A stretch of 64,000 bases of DNA from Cryptomeria japonica (Eukaryota; Streptophyta; Pinopsida; Cupressales; Cupressaceae). The translations under genes and the position numbers were made by a program. The DNA is taken from positions 3,349,501 through 3,413,500 of the forward strand of contig NC_081414.1 in NCBI RefSeq assembly GCF_030272615.1, in the 5' to 3' direction. Shown here one piece after another: positions 58,915-64,000 of the stretch (its first letter is position 1; every line of letters starts with the position of its first letter). The notes beneath the pieces were generated by a model. The model made no database searches. It had not been told where the DNA came from and saw nothing but the letters and a program-made list of their open reading frames with translations.

Positions 58915-61004
58915 TCATTTACATTTCTTTTTCATTGACTTCTCTTTCAATTTTTGGGAAAAAAGCTATTGAACATCTTTTCCTTGCTCAAATGTTTCTG
59001 TGATAGTCTTCCGATTAACTCATGTTAGATTCCGTAAAGATGGGCACATTTTTGCAATATACTTACAACATCCTCCATCCTCTACATTGGGAGGCTAGAG
59101 TTGTGAAGTTATCTAGCGTATCATCATGTCTTAATTTGGTCCATTCTATTTTATTTCCCCTAAAGATGCCTATGATAAATGTTTACTTGAAATATTCTTT
59201 AGTTTGTTCACTTTGTGCCAAAATTCTAAATGAATTCACAATCATTTATGGGGTTTTAGAGACATTGGGATTGCTTTGGAATCTATTAACTGGTATTGTA
59301 TTGAGAGGGCGCTGACTATCATGCTGAATTTGTTGTCTGTTGCAAACAAACAGTGTTGAGTGCATTGTCTAAGATGAATTTACTACTGAATGCCTTTTTC
59401 TCAAGAATATTTGCAGGCTTTCTTTCTACATTGATAGATTCACATCCTTGGCTGATTCAGCTACAAGTTGGGAGAGATAGCTGTGCTTGGCACTTTGTTC
59501 TGTAGAAATTGTTTCTTTTCTGTGTCTTATTTGGCATCTGCGATGTTTGTATTTTGAGTTCAATTTGCTTCTTCAATTCATTAACATCCCTCCACTCAGA
59601 TGCTATTTGGATGCCCATCATTGTCTTCTTCTCTGTTCAAGTCACTTGGATCTAACATGTAACAGCCTCTTAAGTTCAAGCTAGATTTCTTTGCTGTGCA
59701 TATTTTACAGATTTTAGATGGCACCATCATTTCTTGAGTATCACCAACTTCACTTGTCAGTTGGCCTGAAGATCCCCTCAGGTAGTTGAGAATGTGTTTG
59801 TGGATTTATGTTACGATTTTAACCACCCATATTTCATGTGGTAACATGATCTGACATCTTTTTTTTACTTAGTAGGTGAATACTGATGATCACTTTATAT
59901 TTAGATGTCTCTTCTACCATGATATTTGTCAGAGGTACTATTGTCTGTACATAAACTTAGCTGTTCTCTATCATATTGCTTTTGGTATCCTGATAATAAT
60001 TGCTGGTTCCTTTTTCTTTGAGAGGATGTTTATTCTAGGGATCAAACTGTAGAGGGGGCCTTTATTATAAGGCTGACTACCTCCTTTCAAATTGTCACAA
60101 GCAATGGGTACATCAAGTATCCTTTGAATATTGCCAATTTATGGACAGATGGGGACAAGTCAGTGGAGAATCTCATTTGCATTCTACTATTACTAGGGTG
60201 CCTCAATCTTCTCATGCTGCTTCTGTTTTTTTTAATGTCAAAGGAAGGATTGTTTTGTCACATGATGTGCATGCCATCCATAAAAAGCAAGGAATGAAAA
60301 AAGGATAACAAGAGGGTGCACATCCAAGGTAGAGTGTAGTAAACACTTTTATAAGGAGGAATTTGATGGAGCTTAACTGTGATTGGAAAAAAAACAGTAA
60401 TGAGAAGAAATTGACAGAGCTTATTTGCAATTAGTTGGTCCTAGATATGAAAAAGAAAAATCATTTTTTCTGGGGTTCACCTGGCTTCCCTGGGTATGCC
60501 CAGGGTTTGTCCCAGGGAACATGGATTCTTCCTGGTATTTTTCATTTATGTACCCAAGACAGACCTACAGTCCTCAATACAAACCATGGGTGTACCCAGG
60601 AGTTTCATAACTGGGACCTGTAACCGGTAATCTTTAATAACTCATGAAGTCTAAACCATAGAAGCAATAGTCTGCAAAAAATTGCGATTATACCCTATTA
60701 ATCCTGAAATCCTGGAGCTAGCGGATTTATTCCCCGAAAAAATCCCGATTCATGAAAAAATTGTTGACCAATTGTTGACCCAAATTTCAATGATTTTTTG
60801 CATTTAAATCACATTAAAATCATTTAAAAAACCCCAAAAAATGGCAAAAAAACTAAAAAGTGAAAAATATCATTGTAAAAACTTGCAAAACCCTAGAAAA
60901 ACTCCCGAAATTACTGAATTGCTTAGAAATAGGGTTAATCCAAGATGGAATCAGAGTCAATGTGGAATCAACGTTGAAAAGGTTTGTTATTCTTTGTCCA
61001 TTTT
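58915..61004. other. Mostly unassigned; possible Gypsy trace and palindromic cluster
   Basis: A short + strand peptide at about 59.36-59.48 kb ('LSKMNLLLNAF' and following) resembles the end of Gypsy RNase H (LSR...LNAF). This is weak. At about 60,465-60,610 there is a cluster of CCCTGGG/CCCAGGG palindromes, including 'ccctgggtatgcccaggg'. No host exon is recognised. Confidence 0.35.
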
Positions 61005-61845
61005 TGTAATGTCCCTTTTTGGGAGGACACTAAATCTTGCCCAATATACTTGTAGAATTATTGCAAGTTATGTATATTCAATCTGCTTTAGTAATTTGGA
61101 CAGAGTCAATTCGATGTTGTTTCCCTCTTAAAATGCATAGGTCTGCTGTTTATATCAATCTGATCTGCTACCTATACTCAGATATATATATATATGTGTG
61201 TATGAAAATCCTTTCTATTCCAGCAGGTCTGATTCTCTGGTTATTGATTTAATGTTTCCTCTTCTTTTCCTTCAATGCTTGCTTTATTATTGTTTGCAGA
61301 TTTGTATTTGTGTTCTGATTTCTTTGATAAATGTTCATATCATTCTTCCAGATTTTCTTATAATTCTGATTTAGGTCTGCTCTTAAATCTGCTTTTGACG
61401 CTTCAGATATTTTGTTCTATTCTATGGATACTCCCTTCTCAAATGAAAACTTCACCACTTTATATGCTCCAATGTGAGGGAGAATCACAACTCTTCTTAA
61501 TGGTCACAACCTTTCACAACAACCACCCTTTGAAAGGGTCACAACCTTTCATCATTGCTGCCCCTTTGAAAGAGTCACTTCCTTATCTTCTTCCCATTAT
61601 TGCTTCCTTAATTACTTTGCTCCCTTCTTTCCTCCTTTTTCCCCTTTTTTTCTCCAAATGATGTTCTCTTCTCTCCCTTTTATATCTCATGTTTGAGAGA
61701 GTCACAACTTTTCATTTCATGCCTTTTGACCATTCATTAAACTTAACTAAATTTTAATTGTATTAATTTTAATTTTTATTCTTTTATATTTTACTTTATT
61801 ATTATTATTTATTAATAAGTCCTATTTCAACAAGGGGACATTACA
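61005..61845 (-). mobile_element. 841-bp solo LTR with TGTAATGTCCC ends
   Basis: The ends are an 11-bp inverted repeat (TGTAATGTCCC...GGGACATTACA). Flanks ATTTT (61,000-61,004) and ATTCT (61,846-61,850) are a TSD with one difference. Read on the minus strand there is a TATA-like GATATAAAAGGG near 61,688-61,677 and GGGTCACAACCTTTC-type repeats upstream of it (about 61,493-61,570). No internal region or second LTR is present. It resembles the start of the nested solo LTR at 36,476. Confidence 0.75.
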
Positions 61846-62295
61846 ATTCTCGCGGGGTTCATCCTTCCCCACATTTCACTTGTTCAAACCCACGAGCTCA
61901 ACGACCCAACAAAGGCAGAAAGCCTACGAGCTCAATGGCCCAGCAGGGGTTTGAACCTTGGTGGCTGCCTCACCAATGGAGTGTTCCTACCACAACCCTA
62001 AACATCTGATGACATATATAATATATATAGATATAGATATATGATATTTAATTTATAATTGATATAGTTAATTTTTGCTCATACAAAGACATACAATTCA
62101 TTATGTGAGCAATATAGCCAAAGTGCTCCACGAAATAAATCTGAATGACAACAAACAAGCTTACATAGTTGTAATAAAAGAGCCTCCAACACACAATCAT
62201 TAAAATTTGTCTCTACTTAGAATAGTAGTTGCAAGCTAGGTATTGCCAAAACCAGTGGCTTGGTAATCTTTTACTTCAGCTAAACAAATGCCTTT
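61846..62295. other. Spacer with AT microsatellite and a tRNA B-box-like site
   Basis: An AT/GATA-rich run at about 62,013-62,055. At about 61,948-61,960 'gggtttgaacctt' resembles a Pol III B box, and 'cacgagctcaa' recurs twice nearby. This could be a worn SINE, but no A box or tail is clear. Confidence 0.35.
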
Positions 62296-64000
62296 TGTTG
62301 AATTCTACCCTGTTAATTTTAGTACTTTCAGATTGAATAAAACTTAGAAAATCAGAATTAGTTTTAACTAGGTTAATTAAATTTATTGTTTTCCAGATTT
62401 AAGCATAGTAAAGGATATGAATGCATAAAGACAAAGCACAGTTACCCTGGGAAAACCTCCTAGGAGGAAAAACCCAGCCAGAAAAGATCCTCAAATCTGA
62501 TTATGGTTTTGAATTCAACTGATAATTACACACTTATCTGGAGTATAGATGTTGCAGTCACAAGGAAGATGAGATAGAAGTCTTCACAATTAGTTCACTA
62601 ATGGAGATCATGATTTGCAGTCCTCTTAATCAGACTTGCTTTGTGTAACAGGGGTAGCAGCACCTTTCAAATAATTTGCAGTCCTTCTATAGGGTTTGTT
62701 TGGGCCTTCAATGGAGTTCTCTATCTCTTGGTGGTGATCTGCTGCCTTTGTTGAAGTTCGCTGTCTTCTATTAATGATTTGCTGCACTTTAATGTAGTTC
62801 GCTGTTATCAACTGCCTTGAATATATATTTCGCTTCCTTAGTATATATTTCGCACCTTCTTGCAAAACTGAATGGATGATGTTATGTGAAGTATATGCTT
62901 TATTTATAGGAGTAGTGATACTTCTTAATCATGTCGGCCTTCTTTGCAAATTAAACATATTAATTTATTTAATCCCTTTTAAGTGAATTGGATAGGGTTG
63001 GCCCTATCATGGAGGCGAGTTGGGTTTGGATGTAGCGTGGAGACCTTTTAGGTGGAGCCGAGAGGTATTGTATGTTGGAGGCGGATTCCAATGTTGCCCA
63101 AGGCAATTGGAATCCGCCAGCCCTAATTACAAACAACACTCCCTCTTAATTAGGGAAGAGAATCATAACCATAATCTCCCATCTTGCACACAAGCAAGTA
63201 TGGAACTACATAATCATAATCTTCTAGCTTGCACACAAGCATAGACTGGATCCACCTTACATTGCCCGCAGAGGGTGGAGAGGATCTTTTCTACCATTTT
63301 ACATTGCCCGCAGAGGATGGTCAACAATTACACTAATACCATCTTACATTTCTCGCAGAGGATGGTTTAACAATTACACTTCTCCCTGAGAAGTTTTACA
63401 ATACCATCTTACATTGCCCGCAGAGGATGGTTAATAATTACACTTCTCCTTGAGAAGTTTACAATACCACCTTACATTGCCCGCAGAGGGTGGTTTAACA
63501 TTTACAATACCATCTTACATTGCCCACAAAGGATGGTTAATAATTATACTTCTCCCTGAGAAGTTTTGTAATACCACCTTACATTGCCCGCAGAGGGTGG
63601 TTTGATACAACACATCGTATTACTGAGATTGAGACTCCCTTTCAATTAGGGTTTCATTTTCCATAATACCAAGTCTGTCCCTGAAGTATGCAAACTTCAC
63701 TTTGGATAGAGGCTTGGTAAGAATATCTGCAACCTGCTCATCAGTGCTGACATACTTCAGCTGAATAGCACCTCTTTGCACCATGTCCCGAATGAAATGA
63801 TAGTGAGTTTCCACATGTTTTGACCTGTCATGAAACACTGGGTTGATGGACATCAGCTTCAGCAGTACTCAATGCCACTGAGGATTGTTTCCTGCAAGCC
63901 CAAGAGATTACTGCGGATCCCAAGCTAAAACAAATACCGGAGGTGCTTTTCCTGTCTTTGACGCTACCAGCCCAGTCTGCATCAGAATAACCTTCCAAGG
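62296..64000 (-). mobile_element. 3' end of a second Copia element, runs off the window
   Basis: A fossil related to the element at 26.1-31.8 kb. The 3' LTR is about 62,296-63,138 (left edge tentative, right edge clear because ACAAACAACA is followed by the polypurine tract at 63,139-63,155). A hairpin-repeat array follows, then RNase H on the minus strand ending 'DEQVADILTKPLSKVKFAYF' (about 63.67-63.73 kb), with more RNase H to the window end. The remaining coding sequence is broken. It carries the same LTR hairpin box as the first element (62,448-62,476). Age cannot be judged without its other LTR. Confidence 0.88.
63178..63605 (-). repeat. Covarying hairpin array in Copia 3' region
   Basis: Seven copies of a unit around 'ttacattgcccgcaga' (about 63,250-63,601), flanked by pairing arms ACCATC/GATGGT or ACCACC/GGTGGT. 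Between some of them sits a second hairpin, ACTTCTC-cct-GAGAAGT. At the right edge of the LTR (63,178-63,203) CCAT-TTGC-acacaa-GCAA-ATGG matches the hairpins in the first Copia. Confidence 0.88.

Noticed and set aside
59022-59684. Host exon in the 97- and 65-codon + strand frames
   Set aside because: No resemblance to the missing SERINC C-terminus or another known protein. At most a faint Gypsy RNase H trace lies nearby.
61900-61995. tRNA gene or SINE
   Set aside because: Only a B-box-like site is present. No A box, cloverleaf, tail or TSD could be found.

Overview
The window looks like nuclear DNA of a land plant with a large, repeat-laden genome. A gymnosperm (conifer-type) source fits best: very long LTRs, a chromovirus, Copia elements, plant LINEs with an RNase H domain, an expanding intron in an ordinary gene, and no dense run of genes. 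The species cannot be named from the sequence.

Only one host gene is clear: the first four coding exons (237 codons) of a serine incorporator (SERINC/TMS1) membrane protein on the + strand at 46,761-48,082. Its C-terminal exons were not found in the remaining 16 kb. Either the next intron is very long and full of repeats, or the copy is truncated.

Almost everything else is mobile DNA, and many borders are fixed by target-site duplications (TSDs). Left to right: an LTR-like repeat (1-1,915); a decayed Gypsy fragment (2.7-4.1 kb); a possible DNA-transposon territory marked by clusters of a short motif at 4.1, 10.6 and 14.5 kb, holding a decayed multi-exon gene (8.1-10.4 kb), a 3.7-kb solo LTR (4,371-8,091) and long GA-rich tracts; a non-autonomous LTR element with a GC-rich core (14,875-17,725); Gypsy, LINE and Copia fragments (18.3-24.5 kb); a Copia element with both LTRs (26,122-31,800); a decayed gene split by a solo LTR that itself carries a nested solo LTR (33.2-38.1 kb); a chromovirus integrase piece (38.1-39.1 kb); a minus-strand Gypsy relic interrupted by a LINE (40.4-46.1 kb); SERINC; a 290-bp tandem duplication; a TRIM-like element (50,958-52,725); a 5.7-kb TG...CA unit with a long open frame (53,212-58,909); another solo LTR (61,005-61,845); and the 3' end of a second Copia element running off the window (about 62,296-64,000).

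The most unusual signals are two structured repeat systems. First, the 5.7-kb unit has a 5-bp TSD but no internal LTR pair. It carries a 460-466 codon open frame, a TATA-like box, a polyadenylation signal, and 13 copies of a 35-bp interrupted palindrome spaced almost exactly 166 or 176-177 bp apart. The palindromes stay conserved while the spacers have diverged. Second, two related Copia elements carry arrays of short hairpins between the pol stop and the 3' LTR, and paired bases in their stems change together.
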